Source: Chara braunii
Lineage: Eukaryota > Streptophyta > Charophyceae > Charales > Characeae
DNA: 44,800 nucleotides
NCBI GenBank assembly: GCA_003427395.1
Contig: BFEA01000003.1
Location: forward strand, 5,814,790 to 5,859,589
Direction of reading: 5' to 3'
Shown here: positions 9,616 through 18,900 of the stretch, in pieces
How positions within the stretch are numbered: the stretch's first letter is position 1
Layout of the letters: every line of letters begins with the position of its first letter
Translations under genes and position numbers: made by a program
The notes under the pieces: generated by a model
Told to the model about the DNA's origin: nothing
The model's database searches: none
What the model saw: the letters and a program-made list of their open reading frames with translations, nothing else

Positions 9616-10499
9616 CTAGTCCCTATGAACAAACTTCTTCAAGCGTGAGCCTGAAACCCAATCTCGCCTACGTGCTTCATCCATCTCCTCAATCTCGTAT
9701 GCTCCGTGCTCTGTTTTCTTAATGATACGATATGGTCTCATCCATCGATTATCTAATTTCCTCGGCCACTGCTTTTCAAGAGAAAGTCATAGAGGAGGAC
9801 AATATCCCCCACTTCCAACGGTTCCTTCCTAACTCAGGGTTGCTTATCCCATCTAACTTTGTCCGCCCGTCTGCTGTCCGCAGTTGACGCCGTGGCCTTT
9901 ACAACTCTTTCCTCAGTAGCTTTTATCTGTCTGGTTCTCAGGTCCAACAATTCTTCTGTAGAAAGTCTGACTTTCATATCCTGTTTTTGCCATGTGGTCA
10001 GGAAACTCTCGATCGGAAACGTAGCATGTCGTCCAAACCATAACGTAACAGGAGCATACCCAGTAGTCCGTTTTACGGTTATATTTTCAACAAATATGGC
10101 AGCTCTGAGATAGACGGGCCATGTTGATGGCTTGCCAGCACACCATTTAGCTAGCAAATTGGTCAAGGTGGCATGCCCACGTTCGACCGGAGCATTAGCC
10201 TGGGGGTGCACTCTAGTGGTATAACTATAGTTCACTCCAAGTCTCCTCAGCAGAGCCTGAACTTCTTCCGCCCGAAATTCACCGCCTCGATCCATCACAA
10301 ATTCCCGAACAAATGGATACCGAAGGTAAAACTCTTCGATACACTCCGCCAAAATCTTTCCGGTTCGCGCACGGATTGCACGCCCATCAACAAACCCGGT
10401 AAGATTGTCTCTCGCATCAAATATGTACCTGTACCTATTAAGTCCGGGTGGCATAACGACCAGGTCGAGGTGCACAACCGCACCTGGCTCAACCACATA
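9616..10499 (-). pseudogene. pol: Integrase catalytic core and C-terminal domain (pol 3' part)
   Basis: It continues the RT-RNase H frame after a single in-frame TGA (10500-10502). The DDE catalytic triad is intact: Asp in HLDLV, Asp in MDRGGEF, and Glu in PVERGH exactly 35 residues later, the D,D(35)E signature that inserts LTR cDNA. The main open frame stops at a TGA (9834-9836). Beyond it a recognisable C-terminal domain (EVGDIVLLYDF, then in another frame RWMRPYRIIKK and SGSRLKKFVHRD) runs to a TAG at 9616-9618. So at least one nonsense codon and one frameshift break the tail. Transcription sense is opposite to gag and the LTRs. Confidence 0.8.
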
Positions 10500-12836
10500 T
10501 CATGGATTAAGTGGCTCAGCATAGCGGAGATTCGAATGTTTCTGATAGGGAACGCACGAGTTGCAGAACTTTGTCACCATCTTACCCATACCATCCCAAA
10601 AATAGAGATGTTGGATTTTTCTCAATGTCAGTCGTGTAGATCGATGTCCACCTGCCACTTCATCATGTAGAGCCGCAATCACATCCAATTGTCTGGGAGC
10701 TCCGCACACCACTCTCTTAGGCATACCATCGTCAGACTTTTTGAAAAGATGCCCCTGTCGAATGACAAAATCCTTTGCCTTCTCTCTTATTTCTGGCTCT
10801 ATCTCTGCCTCGTTCAGGTCCCCATTCAGCCAAAGCCCAATCTTCTTATAAATCCCATCATATTCCTCCTCACGAAAGGCTTCTTTGATCTCACTGCCTT
10901 CCCCTTCTTCCAACATTAGCTTACCGTGATCTTCCTGTATCAACGAATTAACAAGAAACACCATTCCCCCAAAAATCTTGAGGACTTCGTTGCCTTGCTC
11001 ATGCCCCCCTTCAATCGTAAGAGGTTCTTCCGAAAGTTGTAATGGGTCAGACAACGCCAACCTCATCATCTGCTCAGCAGACCGTTCACCCCAAGGATCT
11101 TCCTCAAAAAAGGGTTCCCTCATCACAAGCTCTGCACACTTTTGATAAGAACTCGGCGAACTCCGGATAGACTTCCCAGGTCGGGACGACGCATTAATGA
11201 TGTATTCCCAAACATTGATACTCAGTTGTTGATCGTCCGTCTCCAGAAACCCATCCGCAGGGACCGAGTCTTCTGCTTGATCTTTCGAGGAGTCGCACTC
11301 GATCCGACTCAATCCGCCGGCTCGATTTTGTGTTCCCGCAATACGCTCGATCTCGAAATCGAACATCCGGATATAGATCAACCATCGAGCAATAGTTGGA
11401 TCCGAGGGAGAATAATTCTTCAATGACTGCGCCAGGGCGGTCGGATCAACCCGCAGGACGAACCGTCTTCCAAACACGTAGTTTCGGAAGATCCTGAAGC
11501 AATGAAGCACTGCAAGNGTTTCCTTCTNAAATTGGGAATACTTCCTTTCTGCCTCATTCAACGTTCGACTTTCAAATCTCAGTGGTCTTTCTCGCCCTTC
11601 TCCATCCTTCTGGATGAGGACTCCACCCAACGCTGTGGAGCCTGCATCCGTTTCAACCACAAAGGGTCGGTTCGGGTCATTGTCAAAGCATGGAACCCCC
11701 AGGATCAATCCTCCTTCTCGGAATTGTGCCTTGATGTCGTCAACAGCCACCTGCTGCTTTGAAGCCCATTCCCATTCCTGATTTTTACGCACCAACTTCC
11801 GTAGGTGCTCCACCCTTGCAACGAACTTGCGAATAAAGATACGCCAGAATCCGCAAGTCCCCAAAAAACTGCGCACATCCGTGATGGACTTAAGCGGAGT
11901 CGGCCATTCCAGAATCTTGTTTGTTTTCTTGGAATCTGACCGACGGCCCTTCTCATCGCACAAGAAGCCCAAGATAGTCGCCTCACGCATACAATGTCGA
12001 GATTTGACACCACTGGCGGTGAGGTTGTACTCCTTTAACTTGGACAGGACCTTCTCCACGTCACGAACGTGCTCCCAAACAAACTTTCGGACGCGTGGCA
12101 GCACCTCCGTTTCGTCCTTAATACGTGGCCCAAGAATGACCAAGTCATCGATATACGGTGAGGTCACGTCCGGACAAAGCGGCTGCATGACCCTCATCAT
12201 ATATCTCTGAACAATCGCCACGGCGTTCGTCCATCCCTGAGGCGCCGCATACATATGAATCAATCCCCTCGGCATATGCATGGCCATCATCGACCTGTCT
12301 GCCGTATAGAGAGGGAATTGATCATATCCCGAGTACAAATCAATGAGAGTGATGATAGGCCTGTCTGCGCACGACTCAGACAGCTGATCGGCATGTGGAA
12401 GTCCTCCGGCATCACGAACCGTCACTGAGTTCAGCCTCTGTAGATTCTGCACCGATCGCAATACGCCACTTGTCTTGATGAAACAAAACCAAGGGGACGC
12501 ATATGGTCCATACAAGTAATACGCGACCTTTGTCTGAATTTTACCGTCCAAATATTCAACGACTCTACGGTGATCATCCGGGTTCGGATAACGTGGGCCT
12601 CGTATGTTCCACGGCTCGTGAGGTACCGTATGAACCCTGATCATTGGAATCAGGTCAACGTCAAGCCTCCCTCGCTCATCATCATCGAAGGCATAAGCCA
12701 GATGGGTTTTCTTCATGACGCTGACAAGGAAGTCCACCTCCTTCTCAGTAAGAGACCCTTCCTCTCCAATGATCATATTTTTAATCCTCTCCTCCGTCAA
12801 TCGACATGGCGCCTTCATACTCTTTTCCTTCCTCAT
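10500..12836 (-). CDS. pol: Reverse transcriptase - RNase H - integrase zinc finger (pol)
   Basis: 778 codons in one frame. RT palm: Asp166 in LIDLYSGYDQF, the PQGWTNAVAIVQR region, and the catalytic YIDD at residues 228-231. Next come the connection and thumb (SFLGTCGFWRIFI), RNase H (VVETDAGSTALGGVL, then the ESRTLNEAERKYSQ motif), a linker, and the integrase HHCC finger near the end (HDEVAGGH ... CNSC). Two Ns (11518, 11528) fall in RNase H. The catalytic residues look intact, so decay is mostly by stops outside: a frameshift and a TGA separate it from protease, and a TGA separates it from the integrase core. The family is clearly Ty3/gypsy; its direction is opposite to gag. Confidence 0.88.
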   Translation of the reverse strand: MRKEKSMKAPCRLTEERIKNMIIGEEGSLTEKEVDFLVSVMKKTHLAYAFDDDERGRLDVDLIPMIRVHTVPHEPWNIRGPRYPNPDDHRRVVEYLDGKIQTKVAYYLYGPYASPWFCFIKTSGVLRSVQNLQRLNSVTVRDAGGLPHADQLSESCADRPIITLIDLYSGYDQFPLYTADRSMMAMHMPRGLIHMYAAPQGWTNAVAIVQRYMMRVMQPLCPDVTSPYIDDLVILGPRIKDETEVLPRVRKFVWEHVRDVEKVLSKLKEYNLTASGVKSRHCMREATILGFLCDEKGRRSDSKKTNKILEWPTPLKSITDVRSFLGTCGFWRIFIRKFVARVEHLRKLVRKNQEWEWASKQQVAVDDIKAQFREGGLILGVPCFDNDPNRPFVVETDAGSTALGGVLIQKDGEGRERPLRFESRTLNEAERKYSQFXKEXLAVLHCFRIFRNYVFGRRFVLRVDPTALAQSLKNYSPSDPTIARWLIYIRMFDFEIERIAGTQNRAGGLSRIECDSSKDQAEDSVPADGFLETDDQQLSINVWEYIINASSRPGKSIRSSPSSYQKCAELVMREPFFEEDPWGERSAEQMMRLALSDPLQLSEEPLTIEGGHEQGNEVLKIFGGMVFLVNSLIQEDHGKLMLEEGEGSEIKEAFREEEYDGIYKKIGLWLNGDLNEAEIEPEIREKAKDFVIRQGHLFKKSDDGMPKRVVCGAPRQLDVIAALHDEVAGGHRSTRLTLRKIQHLYFWDGMGKMVTKFCNSCVPYQKHSNLRYAEPLNP

Positions 12837-12916
12837 CCCGATTCATTCTCTTTCTTCTTTATAATACACTTCTTCCTCTTGTATGATCAAGACGGGCATT
12901 GGCCGAGCTTTCTCGC

Positions 12917-13843
12917 CTACTCTCTTGTACTTACGTTTCGCTCCAACTCCAAGTCGTCCACCTCTAAAAAAGGCCCTTGCTTGGCTGCTGGCTCCGTCAA
13001 TACATCACCTTCCGAACGCCTGTCGGGCCGATAAGTAAGATACATTCTACCTGTTCCGCCTTCTCCTGCCACAATCTCTGTCAGCGTTTGGACCAACTTG
13101 GGGTCCACGGACGAGTCTGTCGCAACGAACTCGATCGCTTGAGAGATGTTGGGCAGAGCAAGAGAGAATTTTTGGGGATCGCTCTCTTCTCCGAGGGATT
13201 CCTTCTCCCTCCTGAGCCTTTCAGACTCAGTGAAGGAATAGGACCCCGGATTGAGTCGGTTCCTTGAATTGGTTGGTCCCGTGTTCTCACACTTCATCAC
13301 CTCGTAATAGCCGCATACGGGGTCATACAAAACCACGATCATAGTACCATCATGCTTGTTAAAGATGATGGATTCCGATCGACATAGGAAAGCTCTGCCC
13401 AGCAACACGGCATGCTCAACCCTGGGTAGCTCATAGAAGTACGAACGAACTTTGACTCTACAAACTTGTATCGTCACGTCACTCGTCGTTCCGCAAAAGG
13501 AAGTTATCCCACTTGCACCTACCAGAAATCCAGTATCTGCTCGATTGATGTTTACTCCTGCCCCCATGGCTTCTCTTTCACGTATGATGTTAATTTCAGC
13601 CCCATCGTCGATGAGAGCCGAGTATTCGCACGGCCCAACTTGCACCTTCAACAATCCAGTCGCTACACAGTGCCAGTCCATTTTTGTCCCAGGCGGAGCC
13701 CAACTAATCTCTTGAGGAAAGATGTCACTCATCTTAACCGTCATAACCTTTTTCCTTGACAGTCCGTGTCTGAACTCCTCTCGGATTTTCGGCGACGCAG
13801 CCAAGAATTCTTTGAGCGTGAACAAATCGCGTTGTAGTTCCAT
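12917..13843 (-). CDS. Retroviral-type aspartic protease domain (5' part of pol)
   Basis: About 309 codons from the ATG at 13841-13843; the open frame reaches 13894, but those extra codons are MITE sequence. It begins with FTLKEFLAASPKIREEF, a helical linker that usually follows gag, then WAPPGTKMDWHC and the protease with ALIDDGAEINII. The usual catalytic triad is Asp-Thr/Ser-Gly; here it reads Asp-Asp-Gly, a change that could impair activity. The later ILGRAFLCR-type segment (LLGRAFLCRSESIIFNKHDGT) matches the family flap/C-terminal part. It ends at TAG (12917-12919); RT continues in a different frame after about 80 bp, with a further TGA near 12843. Confidence 0.78.
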   Translation of the reverse strand: MELQRDLFTLKEFLAASPKIREEFRHGLSRKKVMTVKMSDIFPQEISWAPPGTKMDWHCVATGLLKVQVGPCEYSALIDDGAEINIIREREAMGAGVNINRADTGFLVGASGITSFCGTTSDVTIQVCRVKVRSYFYELPRVEHAVLLGRAFLCRSESIIFNKHDGTMIVVLYDPVCGYYEVMKCENTGPTNSRNRLNPGSYSFTESERLRREKESLGEESDPQKFSLALPNISQAIEFVATDSSVDPKLVQTLTEIVAGEGGTGRMYLTYRPDRRSEGDVLTEPAAKQGPFLEVDDLELERNVSTRE

Positions 13844-13998
13844 TAGCAAAGAGTATAAGATTGAATGACTGAGTTTGGACGCGTTTGAGGGCAAGAGCAG
13901 GGAATCGAGACAAAACTGGTTTTCTGTATTTCTGCATGAAAGATAGCCTGATTCAGGATTTTTGACCTATCCCCTTTGCTAGTGTGACCACGGCCCAG
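13841..13998. mobile_element. MITE family 1, copy at the protease breakpoint
   Basis: It begins CATTAGCAAAGAG at the first base of the protease ATG codon (reverse) and ends CCCCTTTGCTAGTGTGACC followed by ACGGCCCAG. The copy at 6472-6628 ends with the same outer bases (CTCGGCCCAG). As there, retroelement coding sequence abuts the left side and the fuller TIR lies on the right. Confidence 0.65.
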
Positions 13999-14597
13999 GT
14001 AAGTTGCTGTTTTTTCTATTTAGTTTTTAGATTTGTTTCCTTAGATTTTTTTTTCTTTTTTCTTTTAGAAGTTTTCTTTTTAGATTCCCACCCCCCTCCT
14101 CTGCTGTACCTCCCATTGTGGTTGCGCCCGTCTCTTTTGACAGGCAGCAGCCACTCGAGGTGGCACCCAACATGGCACCTAAACTGAGCCAGGTTCGGGC
14201 ACTTTGTGGGGAGAAGACCCTGTTGAGCTTGGCACCAGTGGGGTGACCCATGGGAGGGGTGACTTCTCGTTTTCAAGAGAAACGAGCCACCCTGATTCAG
14301 AGAAAAAAAAAAAAAAACACAAAAAAAAAAAAAAAAAAAAAAAAAAAGGGGAAAAAGTTGGAAAAAAAAAAAAAAAAAAAAACGGCCGTGGATCTAGCTG
14401 CGGCCTCGGTCCAGATGCAAGTTAAGAAGCATCTGGACTATGGATCGACAACAAGCTGTTGGTTTCAACAAAATTGGCTGACTACAACCATTTTTGGGCC
14501 GCGTCGGGCCACGGGTAAAGGCCAGATGCATCCCCCGTGGCCTGGACTTGGTTCCCCTAGGGGAACATCAAGTTTCCTGGCCCTCGATTGAGATTCT
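13999..14597. other. Spacer with T-rich, A-rich and palindromic tracts
   Basis: It holds a pyrimidine-rich stretch (14008-14102), poly(A) tracts (14302-14347 and 14360-14381), an inverted repeat GTCCAGATGC/GCATCTGGAC (about 14409-14439) and the two palindromes listed separately. No ORF is credible. It should be the junction between the flipped pol block and the 3' internal region. Confidence 0.5.
14551..14566. repeat. Perfect 16-bp palindrome
   Basis: GTTCCCCTAGGGGAAC reads the same on both strands. It lies 10 bp before the hairpin at which the duplicated region begins. Confidence 0.8.
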
Positions 14598-14611
14598 GAT
14601 CAAGGGCCAGG
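14576..14611. repeat. Hairpin at the left edge of the duplicated block
   Basis: CCTGGCCCTCGAT (14576-14588) pairs with ATCAAGGGCCAGG (14599-14611), one mismatch in 13, with a 10-base loop. The other copy of the duplicated block starts at position 1, which corresponds to 14598, exactly beside the right arm. Confidence 0.7.
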
Positions 14612-14917
14612 CTCTATTCCGGGATTTGGCTGGGGGCAAAGTAGCTGCCCTCAGCCTTCAGCCAGCTATAACAGCTAGCCTGCCACCCAGCAGCCTCACA
14701 CTTGTGGCAATGCTGGTGGGGCATTCTACTTAAGTAGATGCTGGCTGGCTGGCTGCTGGTGTGATGAGGCGAAGTGTTGGAGGTATGCAGAAGCACTTGG
14801 AGGAAGGAGGAGGCAGCTATAGCTAGAGGCTGGGAGCTTCTTGCCCCACCTCTTGTGCTGTGCTGCAGGCTGTGGGGGAGCCATAGTCGGGAGGCTGGCG
14901 CTGGATTGGGTGGTGCG

Positions 14918-15187
14918 GCGGAAGCGCTGCCGAAATTGTGCGGCGGCAGCGCTGGTTTTCCTAGTGGGACGGAGGAAGCGCTGCCGAATTCTTGGGGCGG
15001 CANCNCTCGTCTTCTTGGCGATGCGGCGGAAACGCTGCCGAAATTGTGCGGCGGCAGCGCTGGTTCTCCTGGTGGGACAGCGGAAGCGCTGCCGAATTCT
15101 TGGGATGACAACGCTAGTCTTCTTGGCGATACGGCGGAAGCGCTGCCGAAATTGTGCGGCGGCAGCGCAGATTCTCTTGGCGGTACG
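14918..15187. repeat. 5 x 54-bp tandem repeat, right copy
   Basis: Same A-B-A-B-A array as 321-590, with two Ns (15003, 15005) in the second unit. Unit number and order are the same in both copies. Confidence 0.85.
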
Positions 15188-16758
15188 CGAGGGCGCTACC
15201 AGATTTTGTGGCAACAGTATTTTGCACAAGACTGCGAAAAGGGGGGTTGGACGTTGCCGCAGGGATGGTACCGCCGAGGTGGAAGTGCGCCTTGGGATAG
15301 GAAGAGTGTGGTGATCGTTTTGTTGAGGACGTTGTGGCATGTGGCACTTGAGGGAATGGTCAAGGCCATAGTTATTTTTTTTGCGGCACGGTGAACGAGC
15401 GGGGACTGGATCCAGGACCACCAAGTATTGCGGCAGGCAGGTGATAACCTGAGTTGGTACTTGGTGGGTTGAGTTGGCGCTGTTCTTAGTGAGAGTTGTG
15501 ACATTGAGGATGTGGGATTTAAGAGTGGGATACTCTCCTCATCGGCGAGCCCACTTTTGTGTTGGTGAGCAGCGCCTAAGTCCGTGTTGGTGCCTGAAGG
15601 AAGGTGCGGCTCATCTTTGTGAGCAGCAGAACTTTTCTTGAGAAAATACTTGGCTTTCTTGAGTGAGCCTTCATAAAATTCACTCAAGGTTAGTGTGACT
15701 CAGCTCCTCTGCACACCCGCATAAACCCACACATTGCATGACCTTGCTTTGAATTCAGAAGAAAAGGTAGAGCAAGAGTGTGACGTCATGCGTGTGAAAA
15801 AAGGGCTGACTTGTTTAGGGGATGGATGAATCTCTGGATTGTTTCTTTTCCTGATTGTGCAGGTAGGTTGGGAGGTGCATGTGAGAAGGTATCAACATTG
15901 CTTGCTCAATATAATAATGGGGATGCTTACCTTTCTCCCACGCGACCTGAATGCATGTGAAAGAAAAGAGGAAAATAAAAAATAATAATAATAAAAGAGT
16001 GAACAGGCGGGTGCCGAAAGAACGAAGGCCGTGGGAAATTTAAAAGAAGAGAAGACAAGGGAACACCTTAGTATCTTCCCAAGGACTTCCCCATTCTATC
16101 CCGAACGACCATTATCCTTCTATGCCCGTCCAAAATATCTTACTTCTTTCTCTTCTCAATTCGTCTAAGTCGACCCTTAGCCGGGAAGACATAGAGTGGT
16201 CGTCTGCACCTAGGGTCTAGGCTTCTTCTCTCTAGGAGGCATCTGAGGCGGGGGTTCGTTGCCTTAGGGGCCGGCCTTGTTATCGACTCAGAGCGGACCG
16301 CTTTGGCGGGGGGATACCATGCTGTTGCGGTGGAGCCAGCCCAACCTCTTAGTCCTGAACAATGTGTTTTCGGGCGAGGGGGAGGGGTATTCCAAACCAC
16401 TTCCTAGAGAGTAGGGTGTCTTGAAGCTAGGGGCAGTCGCCTCCTCGTGCTTTCGGAGAAAGGGGAGGCTGAATCTAGTACCCGGCTGGGTGGCCGCTTT
16501 AGGAGCCACCTACGTGTGGGAGGGCTGGCGCCACAAGAAACCCAGCCCGTGATTCAACTAGTGTTAAAAGAAGTGCAAATAGGCATTACTTTCGCGGACG
16601 GACCGTGACAAAAGAATCACGACCCGAAAAGGGGAGTAAAGATTGAACATGGAAATGAGTATATCTGAGTTATTTTGACAAAGTTACCGCTTCGTCGTCC
16701 AGATGCTTGCGGAGACAGTGATTCTCCGATTGTTCAGCACACGCGAGGCGGCGGCTAA
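15188..16758 (+). other. 3' internal region, right copy, no clear gene
   Basis: Counterpart of 591-2161. It shows the same absence of convincing ORFs and the same local pocket of divergence at 15487-16027. Confidence 0.45.
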
Positions 16759-17205
16759 TTGGTTAGCGGTGCCGACACGATCCCGCGCCGGCATGACACG
16801 GAAAGGAACGCTAGTGTACAACCCTCTACAGGTTTACTCGGAACGGGACACGCCACGATTCTAGGAGAGAGCGCGAGGAAACCACCGCGGAGTTATATTT
16901 TCTTGGTCGAGTCAAGCCAACATATTGTACGATATGACTTTGCCCCTCCTAATCCATCACGAGATTACGGAGACATGAACTTAGTTGTGGTTCATGAGGA
17001 CTGTCCAGAAGTAGAGAACATTCATGAGGTTAGAGGGATGTTCCTCTATATTGTACTCCATTTGAATGATTTGCAAGGTCCGTTTGGCTCCCTTCATCAT
17101 GTGAGACGGGTCCGAGCGAATAGATTTAATATCATTCGCTCGGAACATTTCGACGTCACCGCGTTTTATGACGAGGCTTGTGAAATTTACGAGCGCCTCT
17201 TCTAA
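16759..17205 (+). CDS. Unidentified ORF A in the 3' internal region (right copy)
   Basis: Base-identical to 2162-2608, so it adds no evidence for selection. Here its place inside a complete unit is visible: after the flipped pol block and the 54-bp array, and about 800 bp before the right LTR. Confidence 0.4.
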   Translation: MVSGADTIPRRHDTERNASVQPSTGLLGTGHATILGESARKPPRSYIFLVESSQHIVRYDFAPPNPSRDYGDMNLVVVHEDCPEVENIHEVRGMFLYIVLHLNDLQGPFGSLHHVRRVRANRFNIIRSEHFDVTAFYDEACEIYERLF

Positions 17206-17222
17206 CAGGTGGCTTCTTCGGT

Positions 17223-17780
17223 ATGCAGATGCCTAGCGGATGGCGGAACTTCACTCTGGCCAGATATCTACTGATTCGCGACACTACGGACGAGGAGTTG
17301 ATCCGGCGAGCGGAGCGACTATTGCTGGCTCGAGATGGAGTGCCCACACGTTGGGTTGGTTTCATTGGCCTGCTCAGTGATGGACATGGATTTTTCCCTA
17401 ACTCGCGTGCAGATGTTCGTGCCAATGTGGCCCGACTTCCGGACGAAGTTCATTGATACACCTTGTACTTCCATCATGCAAGCGACCTCCAATGCCTTTG
17501 TCGGGTCATTGTGAGCGTCAAAATTACCCTATGCGGGGAGCGCTACGGCATCATCCGGATTAAAGAAACCACTACCACGCACCTGTTTCGGATGCGCCAA
17601 CCGTTCCGTGGCATAGTTTGGAGGCTCACCTCATGGGTGGTTTCTCTCTATGATACGCGGAAGGTCGGAGTTATGCGAGGCGGACGTGTCTCCACCTTGG
17701 CTTTTGACGACGAGGAGCTTACGCGACTCGACCGGATAGAGGTAGAGGCCCGTGAGGGCCGACAGGTTTATCCTGGCTGA
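17223..17780 (+). pseudogene. Unidentified ORF B, split by one in-frame TGA (right copy)
   Basis: Identical to 2626-3183, including the TGA (17454-17456). A shared stop means that it predates the duplication, was copied by conversion, or reflects one consensus used twice. Confidence 0.4.
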
Positions 17781-18013
17781 GCGCACCCTCTCGAGTCAGG
17801 TGCAGTGGTAAGTGACTCTTTTATTGGGCCACATCTATATGACTCTACAAGGGTAATAATAACAAAAAACAACAACAATCTTGCGTAGGTAGGCCAACCA
17901 GACGGATAGTATCTGGATTACCCCGATGATGGCACTATCATGCTTATGCATTGAGGGGTAATCGAACGCTGAAAAATGAGCCGAGCAAAATAAAAACCGA
18001 ACACCTGAGAAGG

Positions 18014-18900
18014 TGTCGAGCAAAAGGGCGAGGGCGAAGTATCATGAGATGAAACATCTCCATGCCAAGTATCTGGTGTTGGGGATGGGTACTTCGTCAT
18101 TCGTGGAANGGAGAGAGTAATTATTGCCTAGGAGGACGAATCGACCGACAAAATTGTCAGTCGCTCCCCTGAATAGTTGTATGCGGTACGACAATATGGT
18201 CGAACCGGGAGTTCAAACACTGACCAGGAGCCAGATCACTTNTTGATCCGCATGGTACCAACGGTATTTACTTATATAAGCTGTGCGTGACGGATCTTCC
18301 GTCTTCGGACGGCAGTAGCATTGTCTCTCCGGTCATGCAAGCAGGAAATGATAACCTTGGCAGGTCGCCTCGTCAAGTCGAAATGTTGTTTATGAATATG
18401 AGATTATAACGGGAGTAGGATTATACATTGGATTTCATGTTTGGTCGAGGCCGTCCTAGTCGACCGATGCTCGTTCGTACCGAGGAGATCAGCGCCCTCG
18501 GGAACGGACGACGTTTGGGTCCACTTGGCGTTAACCAAGCGTACCTATACTCCAGCGAGCGAGCAAACGCCCTCGGCTGACCTACCTCTGCAATTGCATG
18601 TAAAAGCTTTCGCACGTGGGTCAGTAGCTCAGCGGGGATACGCCCCTAAGGGTGGTGACAGCCCCTTAGGGAAGGTAAGATGCGCCCCGCGAGAACCTAT
18701 CCTGTCGTAGGGGACCGTGGGATGTACAGCTGGCGCACCCGGCTAGAGCGGCAAAGGGACAATGCAATCGCGTTCGTCTCGGCGGTTCGTGGGATTATTT
18801 ATGCGTCGTCCTAAGTTGTCTCTTAATTTTGTTTTGTTATAACTCATGTGTGACATAGCCGGGAGGGCCCTCGCTCACGTGGGGGCCGATGCGCTCGACA
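18014..18900 (+). repeat. LTR, right copy (887 bp)
   Basis: Same termini (TGTCGAGC...GCTCGACA) and same TATA position as the left copy, offset by 14,597 bp. The N at 18109 and the N at 18242 match the Ns at 3512 and 3645, which hints that the two consensus sequences are not independent. After 18900 the sequence changes to chromovirus integrase. Confidence 0.65.
18273..18280 (+). promoter_or_regulatory. TATA box of right LTR
   Basis: Identical TATATAAG at the equivalent position of the right LTR. Confidence 0.5.

Larger units (their letters stand above)
3417..18900 (+). mobile_element. Ty3/gypsy LTR retrotransposon with inverted pol block
   Basis: One LTR-to-LTR unit: LTR (3417-4303), tRNA-Asp primer site, gag forward, then protease-RT-RNase H-integrase on the opposite strand, a 3' internal region with extra ORFs, and a second LTR (18014-18900). 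The domain order read in pol's own direction (protease, RT, RNase H, integrase) is Ty3/gypsy. The 3' LTR ends at 18900 and is followed directly by integrase sequence of another retroelement, so this element probably inserted there; a candidate 5-bp target duplication is GCGGG at 18901-18905, but the left end lies outside the window. Stops in gag and pol, frameshifts and the flipped pol make it non-autonomous. The unit repeats with a period of 14,597 bp, since 1-4303 matches 14598-18900. Confidence 0.8.

Noticed and set aside
6472-13998. A single composite DNA transposon bounded by the two MITE copies that carries pol as cargo.
   Set aside because: The internal protein is ordinary Ty3/gypsy pol that completes the outer gag, and no transposase is present; inversion explains it more simply.
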